From Nyssa sinensis (taxonomy: Eukaryota; Streptophyta; Magnoliopsida; Cornales; Nyssaceae): 64,000 nt of DNA. Of this stretch, positions 1-11,675 are shown piece after piece; within the stretch, counting starts at the first letter, position 1, and each line of letters starts with the position of its first letter. Location of the stretch: NCBI GenBank assembly GCA_008638375.1, contig CM018031.1, positions 15,556,415-15,620,414 on the forward strand. The letters run 5' to 3'. A program made the translations under genes and the position numbers. Below the pieces are notes generated by a model. The model had not been told where the DNA came from. It searched no databases and saw only the letters and a list, made by a program, of their open reading frames with translations.

Positions 1-110
1 GATGAGAACATATTTCTATGTGGACCCATCTGAAATAATGTGTGGAGCCTATTTTAATTTTAGCTCAAAGATGACCAAAAATTATTGCTCAATAATTCAT
101 TTTTCCAACA
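1..110 (-). mobile_element. Edge of a Copia LTR, minus orientation
   Basis: The first 110 bases align with the right end of the solo LTR (about 38432-38540) and, in reverse complement, with the start of the 3' LTR near 45278. Shared landmarks are 'tatggaccca'-like, 'aatgtgtgg' and 'ctcaaagat' blocks. It ends in CCAACA, the complement of the TGTTGG start of this LTR family. The left part lies outside the window, so it could be a solo LTR or one end of a full element. Confidence 0.65.
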
Positions 111-1365
111 TATGGCACACCCCAACTTCCTTAATACCCTTAACAATGTCATTGTAATAAGCACGAGCTTATACGAAATCATGTATTTTAACTATTAAAT
201 GATTTAGAATGAAAAGTCAATTCCCAAATTAGATCAAGAAAATTACTAATTATGGTGTTAAGAGAACATAAATTAGATTGCTTCAATATATGTTACAAAT
301 GTTTTTGAGTGCAAAAGCATATAATCTATTGTAAGGCGAGTTCACGAATTAGTCATTGGCAATAAAACCGAAAGGTAATTATGAATTTGCCAAATTTGGA
401 TGGCAAGGTTAAAATGAAATCAGCCTTAACAAGCCAAGCTTAATGTTCAAGAAGAGGCTCATTTCACGAGCAGCGTGTTGTTATGGCAATAGTGGCATGT
501 TGTTAGACCCTTTTCTACTTGACACGGCGGCATGGGCATGGGGAGGCATGCCATGCCTTGATGGCTTGACATGGGGGAAGGCATGCTATGCCATTGGAAT
601 AACATTTAGGAGAGGAATGAGATTCAGGAGTGGAATGGCATTTAGGGTTGGAATGACATTCCGAAGTTGGCTAAGTTGGTGAGCCTCAACCAATGCCAAG
701 GCCAAGATGAGGATGGCCTGTCATGGGCATCCTTGTGGAGATGTCGAGGATATTCTATGTATTGGAGGGACACTTAGACAAATTCAAAGTTAGTGCAGCT
801 GATGTGCATATGCCTTTGATAGCAAAGGTCAAGTTTGCACTTTGTGAAGACTTAGGTGCATTGTTTGCCTTTGGCAAGACTAATGCACACAGGGAGGAGA
901 ACCTGGTTCTGCAAGCAATTGTATCCACTCTTGTCAAGTGGACAAATCTTCATAAGACATATATCCTTAAGGCGCCTATGGACGAGTGACCCATACGGCT
1001 AAGGAAGACTAAGACATGTGGAGGCATGGTTTAGCAATGAGGGCTGACACGGAAGCGTGGGTTGGATCAAGTGGTGCGCTGATTCAAGGCGAAGTACACT
1101 TAGCCATGTCCATGGGTGAGGGCTTAGAGTGGCATTAGCGCAGACAAGGCAGTTGCAAAGCAATTGTAGAGCAGTTGGGGGTCTGGCAGAATACAAGGCT
1201 GGCTAAGGGCAGGCAAGGCAAACCGCCTGCTATGTTGCCGCACTGATCCAAGGGCTCACATTGTATGCGGCAATGAGAGGAACTGCTGCTCATAGGTGGC
1301 GCAAATCCAAGGCTTCAGATAGACTTAGCAGTTGGGGGCGCAATTACAAGGCACAGGAGGCAGTC
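111..1365. other. No gene seen; GC-richer repeat-like DNA
   Basis: From about 440 the sequence is clearly richer in G and C than its surroundings and full of short repeated words (ggcaagg, gcatgcca, agcagttggggg). Two short ORFs (443-682 and 723-989, both +) match nothing I know; the first is mostly a repeated GMxFRxGM-like pattern. I read the stretch as old retrotransposon sequence next to the LTR-like block at 1366, not as a gene. Confidence 0.35.
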
Positions 1366-1918
1366 TGTGACAAACCCTAGCAGTTAGGGTGTAACTACAA
1401 GCCAAGTGCGTGTCACACACACACACATGGGCGGTTGTATTATTCTGTTAATATATATGTGCATGTGTATGTATTGCAGAGTATGTGGCAGTGGCTGGTT
1501 GGTGCCAGCAAGCCCTTTAGCAGTTGAGGGTGTCAACTGCCAGACAGTTGTGCATGGCTGCCTATATATGCATGCTTAAGTTGCAAAATGTAAACACAGA
1601 AGTGTATAAACAGAGGTGTGGGGAAGACAAATCTGTGAGGGCGAGAGTCTGTTTTTGTAACCCTTGGCTAGTGTCCTTTGTATTCATATGAGTATATAGT
1701 GAATAAAAGGTTGGGAATGTGTTTCTTGTAATGGTTGTGTTCTATGTATGTGCCTCAATTCCTGTTTGTTAATTGAATTGTGCAAACCCTACGGTGTTGG
1801 AATCCTATTCTAGAGATTTAGCCTTTCTTTGGGTGTTGTGTGGTTGACTGGTCAAGGCAAGCGGTCTTGGCGCCGCACAGGTGGAAAAATTTGGTGTCAA
1901 ATTTTGACCTTGTGACAC
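1366..1918 (+). mobile_element. LTR-like block
   Basis: The block starts TGTGACA and ends CTTGTGACA. It has the order expected of a U3-R-U5 LTR: a TATATA box near 1563, then a poly(A)-type signal AATAAAAG near 1703, then a GT-rich tail. No matching second LTR, primer-binding site or TSD is visible, so this may be a solo LTR or a diverged fragment. Boundaries are approximate. Confidence 0.35.
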
Positions 1919-2759
1919 ATGTCAAAGTTATAAAACTATTTTAGAGACAATGTTGCATTAGCGACGAATTTTCGGGTCGTGGGAGTGTAATTGTGGAAAT
2001 CCACATTCTCGCAAAACGGCTCTCACAAAGAAAAATTTCTTCAATTGTTCGAACTCAATGGTTGCACAATAAACTGTTACACGTAATTTTTAATCTAATC
2101 TTTAGAACCATGGTTTCAATGGATCACTGAATAATTGCTCCTCAAAGAGCACCCTTCTTACCAAAATGGATTGAAAATGAGAGCACCCTATTCCTTACTT
2201 TTAATCAAGGGCAATGGTGTTAAATGAAGTCTAATCATGTGACGATTTTATGATTTCAATAATTTGTAAAATTTATTGTATTACTAAAATCATAAAAGTC
2301 GTAATGCATGTAACGAATACATTTTGATGGCATCAGAAGTGCATGCTCAAAAGAAAGGTTTTTGGATAAATATTGGCCATCTGTTTAAGAGCCAATATAG
2401 ATGGAAATTGAACCTTCAATTAACCTATTAGCAAGAACCTCACTCTGAGTACCACTGGGACTGGGCTACAGAGACCGAGTTGACTGGGCATCAACTATAT
2501 TGAAATGGACCCCAATGAATTGGTATGTGGAGTTTGGGCTTTTTGTCAATTTGGGATATTTTTAAGTCAATTTGTCAAATTACCCACAATTCATCCTTAA
2601 CAAAACCATTTGTCCAACCAAAACCAATTACCCTTAATTACCAATATATTTGGTACTTATTTTGTACTGTGACCCATATGCACCTGTGGAACCTATATAT
2701 ATATATATATATATATTTCTATTTCTCATAAATTAAAATCATTACCAAAAATATCGCTA

Positions 2760-3000
2760 TCGCCTGCACTCACTCTACAAAGCCATTAGCAATTTCAGAC
2801 CTAAAAGTTTAGAGGGGCAAAAAATATAAAAACTAAAGTTTTAAGAGTCTTTAGTAAAAATTCAAAAAAAAAAATTGGGAGACAATTCCTAAATTTAAAA
2901 AAAAAAAAAAATGAAAGAACAAATAAGAATAAAAATTTAAATTTTAAAACTTTGAGGACATTGCCCCCTAGCTCCCTTGGGACCGCCTCCGAGCACCCTT
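2760..3000 (-). repeat. AT-rich dispersed repeat family, copy 1
   Basis: Poly-A/T blocks alternate with pieces such as 'ttttaaaactttgagg' and 'attgccccct'. The same arrangement recurs near 8745, 20476, 28075 and 34265, in both orientations. It looks like a decayed non-autonomous transposon. TSDs and exact ends are not visible. Confidence 0.4.
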
Positions 3001-3317
3001 CACCCAACCCAATACTATTAACCCCACTCTACTTTCTTTCCCTCGTGATCCTCCACTTCTTTACTTCACAAAACTCTATCATCAACGGTGGTTGACGGCT
3101 AAGTTTGAGATATTTTGTAACGAGTCTGGTACAATATATAACAATGCATCATTCTAATGACACTTTATTATATTATATGTCTTATTAAAAAAATTATATT
3201 ATACATAATAAAATATTATTAAAAAGATAATTGCCATGTCATACCCATTCAAGAATTTATCGCTAGGTTTTAGGGTGAGAAAAAGAGATAGAGTGGTGGT
3301 GAGCTTTACCACCACCA

Positions 3318-3320
<3 letters not shown>

Positions 3321-3375
<55 letters not shown>
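3321..3375. repeat. (TC)n microsatellite
   Basis: About 55 bases of nearly pure CT dinucleotide repeat with a single interruption. Confidence 0.95.
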
Positions 3376-3701
3376 CTACAATCTCCCATAAAAAAACTCA
3401 AAGTAAAGAATGAGTAGTGATTAAGTTTTACTGTCAGAGAAAGAGAAGAGATGGTGGCAACCATTCCAACAATGGTTTCAGTTTAAGAAAGAAATTATGA
3501 TTAAGTGAGGATGGAGTCATTCTTAAATAATAAATATGTATTTTTAGCTCAATTTGTAAGATCTTGATGATATAATTTACATCTTTTAAAAATTCTCAAC
3601 ATATCTGATCTTACAATTAACATGCAATTCTTAAAAATTAAGTTATATGTCTAAAATTTATTTTGACAGACAAGCTAATAAATTTAAGGATAAATATAAT
3701 T

Positions 3702-3919
3702 GAGTATAAGTGATTTGAACTCTATGCCTAATCTGTATATACTTTATAGTACTGATCATTAAGTGAATATAAGTGATTTGAATTCTATGCCTAATCTGTA
3801 TATAGATTACCGATCATTAACTGGATATAAGTAATTTGAACTCTATGCCTAATCTGTATATAGTGCTGATCATTAAGTGAATATAAGTAATTTGAACTCT
3901 ATCCCAAATCTGTATATAT
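3702..3919. repeat. Tandem repeat, about 60-bp unit, four copies
   Basis: Four units begin near 3702, 3764, 3822 and 3879. Each carries 'atataagtgatttgaa', 'ctctatgcctaatctg' and 'tatata' followed by 'gatcattaa', with small indels between copies. The hAT-like MITE at 3928 is inserted directly at the right end of the array. Confidence 0.85.
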
Positions 3920-3927
3920 TACTCTTT

Positions 3928-4564
3928 TAGGGGTACAATTTGGGCGAGTCGTGTTCAAGTTAAGTTATGTTTAAGACTAATCTAAACTTTAAAACAGTCA
4001 ATCCAAGTTCAAACCTGACGTTACTTTGAATCTCACAACCCAATATGGGCCCCACCCTAACTCGAATTAAAATTCATTAGTATTATATTCAATCCGAACT
4101 CGATGAATTTTTAACAATTTAAATTATTCATTCTAATTTTCAGATTTTATTAACAATTTTTTAATAAATTATTGTTTTTATCCTATTTTGATTATACATT
4201 AAAAGTTTTAATAATTTATCTTATTTTTTATTTTTTAAAAAGGAAAAAAGTAGTTAAAATAATTTCTTCAATATAATTTAATTTTAATAAAAAAATATTA
4301 AATATCAACAAGTTTTACAAATTATAAAAATATAGATAAAATGCTTGTAAGAAATTTCTACTAACCTAATACCATGCATATAACTAAAGTATACAAATAT
4401 AATATATAAAATATTTAGTTCGGAGTTGAGTTTTCAAAGTTTACATCTAAGTTTAACTCTAATTTATATTGAGTTTGAATTCTTTTGTTCATGCCTATCT
4501 CAAAATATAAAATATAAAATATAAAATTTGAATTCGGATTAGTCCACTCAAGTTACGGCCCTAG
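3928..4564. mobile_element. hAT-like MITE, family A copy 1
   Basis: A 637-bp non-coding AT-rich element. Left end TAGGGGTACAATTTGGGCG; right end, read in reverse, TAGGGCCGTAACTTGAG, giving imperfect terminal inverted repeats. It is flanked by a perfect 8-bp duplication TACTCTTT (3920-3927 and 4565-4572), the TSD length typical of hAT transposons. It aligns along its whole length with 16912-17514, with shared blocks such as 'cctattttgattatacat'. Confidence 0.85.
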
Positions 4565-4572
4565 TACTCTTT

Positions 4573-5373
4573 ACAAATGTTCAACATCTAAGGGTGCCAA
4601 AGGGAAGGAATATTTGTTCCAACCTCCTATGTGGACTATAGAGAAAAATAAATGTCCTACCCTACTGACTCACATTTGTTCACCATTTTAACCCTGGGTT
4701 CCGAAAAATGTTTGTAAAGGAGAAATTCCATACTTATTAATCAAATATGCATGACATCATTTATGTTGCATGCTTGAAATTGATTTGAATGAATATAAAT
4801 TTTTTCATGCAACCTTACAAATGAGTTCCATGAGTGACGAACCACATTTCTGTGTGATGTAGGAAGAAAAAAAGTCAAGTAATAAGGTAATACGAAAAAA
4901 TTCTATGAACATATTAGTTTTAAACATGTAATGTCATGATAATTCTTTAATTTAAAATGTAAGTTATATGTTAGAATTTTATTTAAATGATCCAGAAAAT
5001 ATTTCAAGTTATCTTATCACTTATTTTTTTAAAAAATAAGATAAGGATGAGTTATAAAATATGAAACATCTACACGGGATTAATATATATTTTTTGAAAA
5101 ATTATTTATTGATATCGGTGTAATCCACTCAGCCAATAAATACTCTATTTATTAAGTATTTATTGATTTACGTGCTCGAATGTATTATACGAAATCAATG
5201 AATACATGTTTTTGTCTTGGTGAGTATGGACCAAAAATATAGTTGGTTCGTGCATCTCACTTGCCTTGAAGACTTGTCTATTTACTTCAATATGATGCCA
5301 AATCATTGTATGCTTCACCCTACACATACTACCTAAACGCATAAAACCACGCCACAACGCCAGGCCCCAACGC

Positions 5374-5430
<57 letters not shown>

Positions 5431-5528
5431 CCCTTTCTTTCTCTCTCTAACTTTTCTTGCATTCTAAGCTCACATTGGATCCCTATAAAGAAAAACCACT
5501 GACAAAATCTAACACACGCAGGAAAAAT
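4573..5528. other. Intergenic and upstream region of the 5529 gene
   Basis: AT-rich DNA with no coding signal up to the (TC)n tract at 5378-5427. That tract lies about 100 bp before the start codon of the next gene, as is common in plant 5' leaders. Confidence 0.45.
5378..5427. repeat. (TC)n microsatellite in the 5' leader of the small gene
   Basis: About 50 bases of pure CT repeat, about 100 bp upstream of the ATG at 5529. CT-rich leaders are common in plants. Whether it affects expression cannot be told from the sequence. Confidence 0.9.
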
Positions 5529-5951
5529 ATGGCTTCTGCCTGCATATCAAGCTGCGTCAACGACGCCCGTACCCCAGTTCGAGCCACCTACGTCAACCTG
5601 TACAAGTGGCCGGAATCTGACGCCGAGTTCGTGAAGTCAGTGAGTACTAACGGCCGCCAGAGCCTTGGTGGTCAACGGCAACCTAGGGTGGTGGACAGTA
5701 TTTCATGCAGGCAGTTGTATTTGAGAAGTTACACATTTTCCAGGAAAGAGAGTGTGCCGGAGAAGACTAAGAAGTGTTTTGGAAAAGTTAGAGAGAGAGT
5801 GGTGGTTCACAGAAGAAAAAGAAAGGCTCGTCGCGGCGGAGGAAGAAAGTGTGTGACATTTAGGAGGGTGAAAGCGGTCTCATGTGGCGCCTTGTGGTCG
5901 ATCTTTCGCAGGTTGCTATCTTGCAGCACCAAGGTTGATGTGGTTGGTTGA
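5529..5951 (+). CDS. Small basic plant protein of unknown function, 140 aa
   Basis: I chose the ATG at 5529 rather than the in-frame one at 5457. Its context, AAAATATGGCT, has G at +4, and the protein then starts MASACISSCV, whereas the 24 residues before it look like leader sequence. Visible features: a conserved-looking N-terminal block (residues about 10-35, VRATYVNLYKWPESDAEF), a middle block around RQLYLRSYTFSRKESVPEK, a very basic stretch (RRKRKARRGGGRK) that could be a nuclear localisation signal, and a hydrophobic C-terminal segment with two cysteines (ALWSIFRRLLSC). There is no signal peptide or membrane span. It resembles a family of short uncharacterised plant proteins, but I cannot name one with certainty. 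It is single-exon and complete, ending TGA at 5949-5951. A T-rich stretch from about 6000 follows. Function unknown. Confidence 0.75.
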   Translation: MASACISSCVNDARTPVRATYVNLYKWPESDAEFVKSVSTNGRQSLGGQRQPRVVDSISCRQLYLRSYTFSRKESVPEKTKKCFGKVRERVVVHRRKRKARRGGGRKCVTFRRVKAVSCGALWSIFRRLLSCSTKVDVVG

Positions 5952-6069
5952 TCATGAAGACTCCCTGAATTTTGATTTTCTGTTTTGTTTTGCTTTTCCT
6001 TTTTTTTTTTTTTTCTTTTTCTCTTTTTATTTATTTCAATACAATTAATGGTTTTTATTTCCATGGTTT

Positions 6070-6308
6070 CATATTTCTTTCTCCACAGACATGAATTCCA
6101 TGTTCATATCAATGTATGGAATTAAGCATTGGCTAAATTCTATTTTAATAATTAATAGATTTTTTATCAAAGAAATTTGTCTACTATATCCATTTCTTGT
6201 TTTATTTAATTAATTAACTCTTTCTCTCGTTCTAGGAATGCTAATTATGATCATATGCATAAGAGTTAACGTTCTAGGGATGCTAATTATGAACATATGC
6301 ATAAGAGT

Positions 6309-6353
<45 letters not shown>

Positions 6354-7498
6354 TATGTGGTTATTGTAGTTTGTAAAAAAGACAGAGAACTTTACGCGCA
6401 TTACAATTTTTGTAAAAAGTAATATTTTATGATGCTTATGTAAGTTTATTCATATGATGTGGAGTAATTTTTTTTTTAATTTTATTTTATTTTTATAATT
6501 AATTAAATTACGTCACATCAAATAAGTGAATTTACGAAATGAATTTATTTGAGTAATAAAATATTACTATTTAATGAATTTATATGTATTTTATTGTAAA
6601 ATTTCTGATTTAATAATTATTAGTTCCACTTAGTGATGGTCAAATTTCTAGTATAGAATTTACCGTAATAGAAGAAAATAAATCTATAAAATTTAAAATT
6701 TAAATATTATTAATACAAACTTTTCTTACTATCATATTTATAGATAAAGTAAATCCTTATTTTATTAAAAAAATTCAAAATAGAAAAGGAATTACATTAA
6801 AACTAGAAAATAATAAGAAAATTTAAAATTAATATTAGATAAGATAAGATAAAAAGATGATCACAAAAGAAAATTCAAATAATTACATAAATTTATATCC
6901 CTTTGCAAGTTTTGTTTAAGTCCCTAAATAATGTTATTTATTCAAAACAACTATTTAAGTTGTTATTAGTTTAACAATTTAGTTCATGCTTAAAAATGAA
7001 AATGAACCCGTAAAGCAACTACCATAAATTTTGCCTGATTAGATTTACTAATAAACAAATAAAAAAAATTTTAATGTGTATTCACAAAAGTTTTAACAGA
7101 AAAACGTGATGAATTTTGTTAGTCATATTACTTTATTGAGATGTGACAATCTTAGGTAGTATTTTTTTTCTAAAAAAAAGTTGAGTAGCGGGTCAAATTT
7201 GAGTTGACTCGATCCATTTATAATCTGACCCGTATTCAACCTGATCAATTCAGGGTCAAATATGAGTTCAACCCATTTATAACCCAATGCTGTTTACAAC
7301 TCACCCAAACCCGCCCAACCTGTCCGTTTTACCAAAGCCTATTTGGCAGGATGATTTTCAACTCAAAAGTCACCAAGTAATTTTACTTGAAATTGGACTT
7401 TCTTCGTTTCCATCCGTGATTTGTTTTACGATACTTGGGTTGAACTTCTTCAGCGTCTTTATGAAATTAGAGATGGGTTCTGATCAAATTGGAGGAAT
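6070..7498. other. Intergenic, no gene seen
   Basis: AT-rich. It holds a 43-bp tandem duplication (about 6228-6313), a (GA)n run (6313-6349) and, near 7175-7320, words such as 'cgggtcaaatttgagttg' in both orientations, which suggest a decayed MITE without clear ends. Confidence 0.4.
6228..6349. repeat. 43-bp tandem duplication followed by (GA)n
   Basis: Two near-identical copies of a unit running from 'gttctaggaatgctaatta' to 'gcataagagttaac' (about 6228-6270 and 6271-6312) are followed directly by about 36 bases of GA repeat. Confidence 0.85.
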
Positions 7499-7635
7499 AA
7501 AATCAGCCGTTGGATGTGTTGACCTTGAGTGAGTGGCAAGCAAAGGCTATTGCGCTAGATATGGATTAAATTCAGCCGTTGGATGGGTTGACCTTCAGTG
7601 AGTGGCAAGCAAAGGCTTATGCGCTAGAAATTAAC
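7499..7635. repeat. 67-bp tandem duplication
   Basis: 'cagccgttggatg' occurs at 7504 and again at 7571, each followed by 'gagtggcaagcaaaggct' and 'gcgctaga'. The two copies differ by only a few bases. Confidence 0.9.
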
Positions 7636-7851
7636 CACCTAAGACTCCACAGCCACAAAGGATCCTACTATGGGCCCTCTTATCTAAGTCTAATGTTTCT
7701 AGTGCTATGGAGCTCTATAAATATTGTGCAGGTCACAATCTATGGCTAGTTTTAGTCACGTTAAAGTAATAGTCAATAAAGATGAAATGTTACTTTGTTA
7801 GATAAAAAGTAATTTTCCGATCATCAAAAATAAAAAATAAAAATGCATGTG

Positions 7852-7855
7852 AGTT

Positions 7856-7887
<32 letters not shown>

Positions 7888-7921
7888 GGAGAGAGAGGGA
7901 GAGAGAGAGAGAGAGAGAGAG
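7852..7921. repeat. (GT)n(GA)n compound microsatellite
   Basis: A GT repeat of about 25 bases runs into interrupted GA repeats. Short minus-strand ORFs across it (7790-8073) are translation of the repeat and not genes. Confidence 0.9.
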
Positions 7922-8594
7922 ACTGGGTGGAAATGAGAAAGAGAGGCCGATAGGAAAAGGAGGAAAGAGTGGCGACCGACACAAAAAAAGACAATGATAA
8001 AAGTTAAGCAAGCATGGATGGAGATGGAGCATACTAAGCAAATTTGGTTGGGTTCATCGCCTCTGGATTTCACATTTTTTGGTTTTTTGTTAATTGGATG
8101 GCACTACATCATTAGCATCTAGCGCACGCAACGAATCATCATGCTACTAAAGGGGCCAGCCCACCCAAATATGGATCGTCATCCTCATTCCACTGCCTTC
8201 AGCCTTTCGGAAATTTCTTGTTAAACAATCCATCTCTCTCTCTCTCATAGATACATACATATACAGACATGAAAGTGCTATATCCATTTGCTTTATCATT
8301 AAGAAAAAATTCTAGTATATATGCAACAGATTCATTAGTAGGGCTAACTAAACTAAACTAAACAAAACATACAAGATCTTGTACCAAATATGTATATAAG
8401 ATCTGTATAGTGACATCAAATTGATAACTTATGTAAACAGAGAAATTCTAGGTAACCTGTGGATAATGCTTATGGTTACTTAATAAAGAAATCATAACCT
8501 CCGATTCGTCATTGATAGCCAATGACTCTCAGGCTATCAATCAGGCTCTATGCATTTGATGGGTCTTAACGAACTAAAACCAAGTCCTTCAACT

Positions 8595-8665
8595 CCTGTA
8601 GTTAGCTCAGCTGGCAAGTCTCAGTCATTAAAAAAAAAAAACAAGAAAAAAAGATAAAAAAAAAA
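8595..8665 (+). repeat. Possible SINE 5' fragment (tRNA-like A box plus A-rich run)
   Basis: 'TTAGCTCAGCTGGCAAGTC' resembles the A-box region of a tRNA gene and is followed within 20 bases by long A runs. A B box is missing, so it is neither a functional tRNA nor an intact SINE. Confidence 0.3.
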
Positions 8666-8744
8666 AAAAACAATTTAAGTTTGTGTTATGAGCAACTTCA
8701 TGCTTTTTTAAATAAGCTTTAAGTTTTCAACTATGGCAATTTTT

Positions 8745-9215
8745 TTTTGGCATAAGCCCAACGGTGACTCCCAAAAAGACTAGGGGGCAATGGCCTCCAA
8801 AATTTTAAATTTTTATCAATGTTTTTTCTAGTTTTTTTTTTTTAAATTTAGGGTTTACTCCTCTATAACACTCTTAAGGGAGTTGTCCCAACAACACGGG
8901 TTGTTAGTATTTAGCAGGCATTTGTTGGAATGGTTGGAGGGCCAAAACTTCATGTGCGGTCCATGATTTTCTCAATAAAACAATTTGAAACTTTCGAAAA
9001 ATTTTGTGTGCAACTCATAATTTAAGCAGGGGCCAAATGAACTCTTACTAGCAAGACTTATGATGTCTTATATACCATCAAATTACTACGGATATAAGAT
9101 AAGAGTATCACACCATTCCTCAACATCTTTTTTTTATATTTTTACAAAAAATCTTTTTAAATTTTTATCGCTCTAAATTTATAATCTAGATCGGCTACCG
9201 CATAAGCCCCAACAG
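8745..9215 (+). repeat. AT-rich dispersed repeat family, copy 2 (interrupted)
   Basis: The left part (8745-8870, 'gggggcaatggcctccaaaa') and right part (about 9120-9205, 'tttataatctagatcggc') fit the two ends of the family. About 240 bp of other sequence lies between them. Confidence 0.35.
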
Positions 9216-10388
9216 TTTATGTTCAATGCGGTGACCCTGTTGATGGATACATGTTGTGTGGTGTCTTTCAGATCCTGACTGGTCCAAGATAATTGATTAA
9301 TACTCTGTTTTTTGGTGGAACCAATGATGAAGAAAGCAAATTAATTGTTTGATGTCAAATGACATGCTAGACAGTGCAACGTGGTTCATTAGTTTGATGA
9401 TGTGTCTGGTTTTGGGGCACAGCAACAATTGTAAATGACCCATTAGAAAACAGAGTAGTGAAAGTTGTCAACTAATTATCATTCATCTAGTGAACCACTT
9501 GCTCTACTTAGTTTAATGTTCATAATTTTGCTGATGTTGTCTGCTTCTTAGGTCATGGTTCTTACTATGAAATAGTAGGCGCACCCAACAATCCTGATAA
9601 AAGTGAGATTTACATATAGATGTACATATAAAGGTATGTGTTTGTGTGTGTATATAAGTGTTGGTAAGTATTACGTGAAAGCGATAAAAATAAATAATAA
9701 ATCGATCTCAAACATAAACGACACAAAATTTATATAATTTGACAAGATGTCTACAACCACGGGCAAGCAATAATCGATAATTATGTATCAAAAAAAATTA
9801 CGAGAGCAAATACCAAAAAAAAATCCGAAAACCTCTATATACCTCATGACAGCTCACACAAAGTCTGCTCTCTTATCATAAGAAGGAACCTTATAAATAT
9901 GTTGGTTAAAAAATAAGAAACTGAACGGGTTAGAAATACTTAAATAAAACGAGTCAAAAATTTTAAACCCACACAATGCCCATTTTTCAGACGCCCTACA
10001 GTAAGAACTTATGCATGATAATGCAACTAAATGGGTTGAACACTCAAAACAGGACTCGAGTAGATTCAGTCGTTAACGTAGTTAACAAAATTAAAGCAAG
10101 CATTTGCCTTGTTGCAGCTGCAACAATGCAGATATAATCCCAAGGAAAGTGCACTGGAGTCTCTTCAATTTTTATGTGAAGTACAGTAAAAATGGCGTCT
10201 TATTCGCCTAGTTTCTAATTTCTCCGATTCGCCAAAGTAATATAAATAATCAAGGTCAATTGCAGAACAATCATATATTGATGAATGCATGATAAAAGGA
10301 ATGGCTCACACATTGCTGACACACATTAGTCTAATACAATGTGCAGATGAAGCAAAGAATAACATTATATCACACTAGCACAGTGGGT

Positions 10389-10486
10389 TCAAAGGAATGT
10401 TTCATTCTCATCCTCTGATTCCACCGGCTTCTTGAGCCGTTGCACCCAGTGGCTGTTATCACTGTCGAGATTGCCAGACTGATCTT
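10389..10486 (-). pseudogene. Possible orphan terminal coding exon
   Basis: On the minus strand, an acceptor 'tttcatttag' is followed by an open stretch of 31 codons ending in TGA (plus positions 10389-10391). It is hydrophilic, with HWVQRLKK near the middle and an acidic end ESEDENETFL. Its composition is coding-like and much less AT-rich than its surroundings. I found no convincing upstream exons between here and the HERK1 gene, so this may be a gene fragment, the end of an unrecognised gene, or chance. I do not recognise the family. Confidence 0.3.
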
Positions 10487-10489
10487 CTA

Positions 10490-11641
10490 AATGAAATTAG
10501 AAATCCTAACTGATAACTTTAATCACTGTATGGAAGTTAAACCCTATTTCTTCTACTGATGTTTTGGTAGATATTTGTTTCCATTCCATATCTCTGCAAA
10601 AATGCAAACTTGACACTGACAGCCACTTGAAAGCAAGCAAAATAATTATCTGAAGAAACGCCCTCGATAGAGATAGGGAAAAAAAATCATAACCCATCGG
10701 CCATCACACAATTTACTTCATCCACATGTGATGACAATCACAGAGTTTCCTTACAGAAGTTTACGGAGTTTTAAGAAATCATAACTTATGAGCCTGCATT
10801 TACTTATCAATTGCATACACTCTCAAACCCAATCCCATAGCTGGCACAAAACCCATATATGAAGATTCTTGCCATAACTGGAACAAACTCGTTCATTCAT
10901 CCCTAAGAACAACCAACTCAATTATTGAATTTAAAGTAGCTTTGAAATTTTTTCAGAAAACGCATAATACAAAAAATTATTGCTTTAAGAGCAAACACAT
11001 CTATCCTGAAAACAACTGACATGTTCAAAAAATGAGAAACTGTAAAATCAGTACCAGGGCATCCAATCCTGGACCCTCAAATACGGAGTGGCCAATCTGT
11101 GCCCTTGCAAGGTGATCAACCCCCTGCAAGATGCAGGCTTGCCATACAATATAACAATGTTGAGCAAGGGTTGAGAGCAAAGTTACTGGAAAATACCAAT
11201 ACCTTAGCGATTTTCATTTTAGTATGTGCACTCCAAAACAGGGAATACTTATGTTACATAACACTAAATATAGTGATCCGAGAAATTTTTTCGTAGTCCT
11301 TACCTTAATTTTCCTTTCAAGAGAAAATTAATAGGAAAAAACCAAAGCAAATCAAGAGATCAACACAAATTGGTGTGCTTAGTTCAAAACTTTTACATGT
11401 TTCAGTATAATATAATAAATCTTTTATAACTATGTAGAAAACTTATATATTTAATTGACATTAAATCTCTTACTAATCTGTGGGTGAAAATAACAAACTC
11501 CTACAGGTTGGCCTACCCATTGTATTCTACCCATGTCATCTACAGATACTTAACCCCCTATCTTACCACATTTAGAGTATGTAGCGTATTGCGTTCCCGT
11601 TTTGCGTACCATAACGATCCATGTTCTAGGTTACATTGGCT

Positions 11642-11675
<34 letters not shown>

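Larger units (their letters stand above)
1919..3700. other. Intergenic, no gene seen
   Basis: AT-rich DNA with an (AT)n run near 2694-2715, one minus copy of an AT-rich repeat family (2760-3000, listed separately) and a long TC microsatellite at 3321-3375. Nothing else here is supportable. Confidence 0.5.
7640..10388. other. Intergenic, repeats only
   Basis: Contains a (GT)n/(GA)n compound microsatellite (7852-7921), a short tRNA-like fragment followed by A-rich sequence (8595-8665) and a copy of the AT-rich repeat family (about 8745-9215). No gene is supportable. Confidence 0.4.

Noticed and set aside
5160..5462. 100-codon minus-strand ORF rich in ER repeats
   Set aside because: It is translation of the (TC)n microsatellite.
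7790..8073. Two overlapping minus-strand ORFs with SLSLSL and THTHTH runs
   Set aside because: They translate the GT/GA microsatellite.
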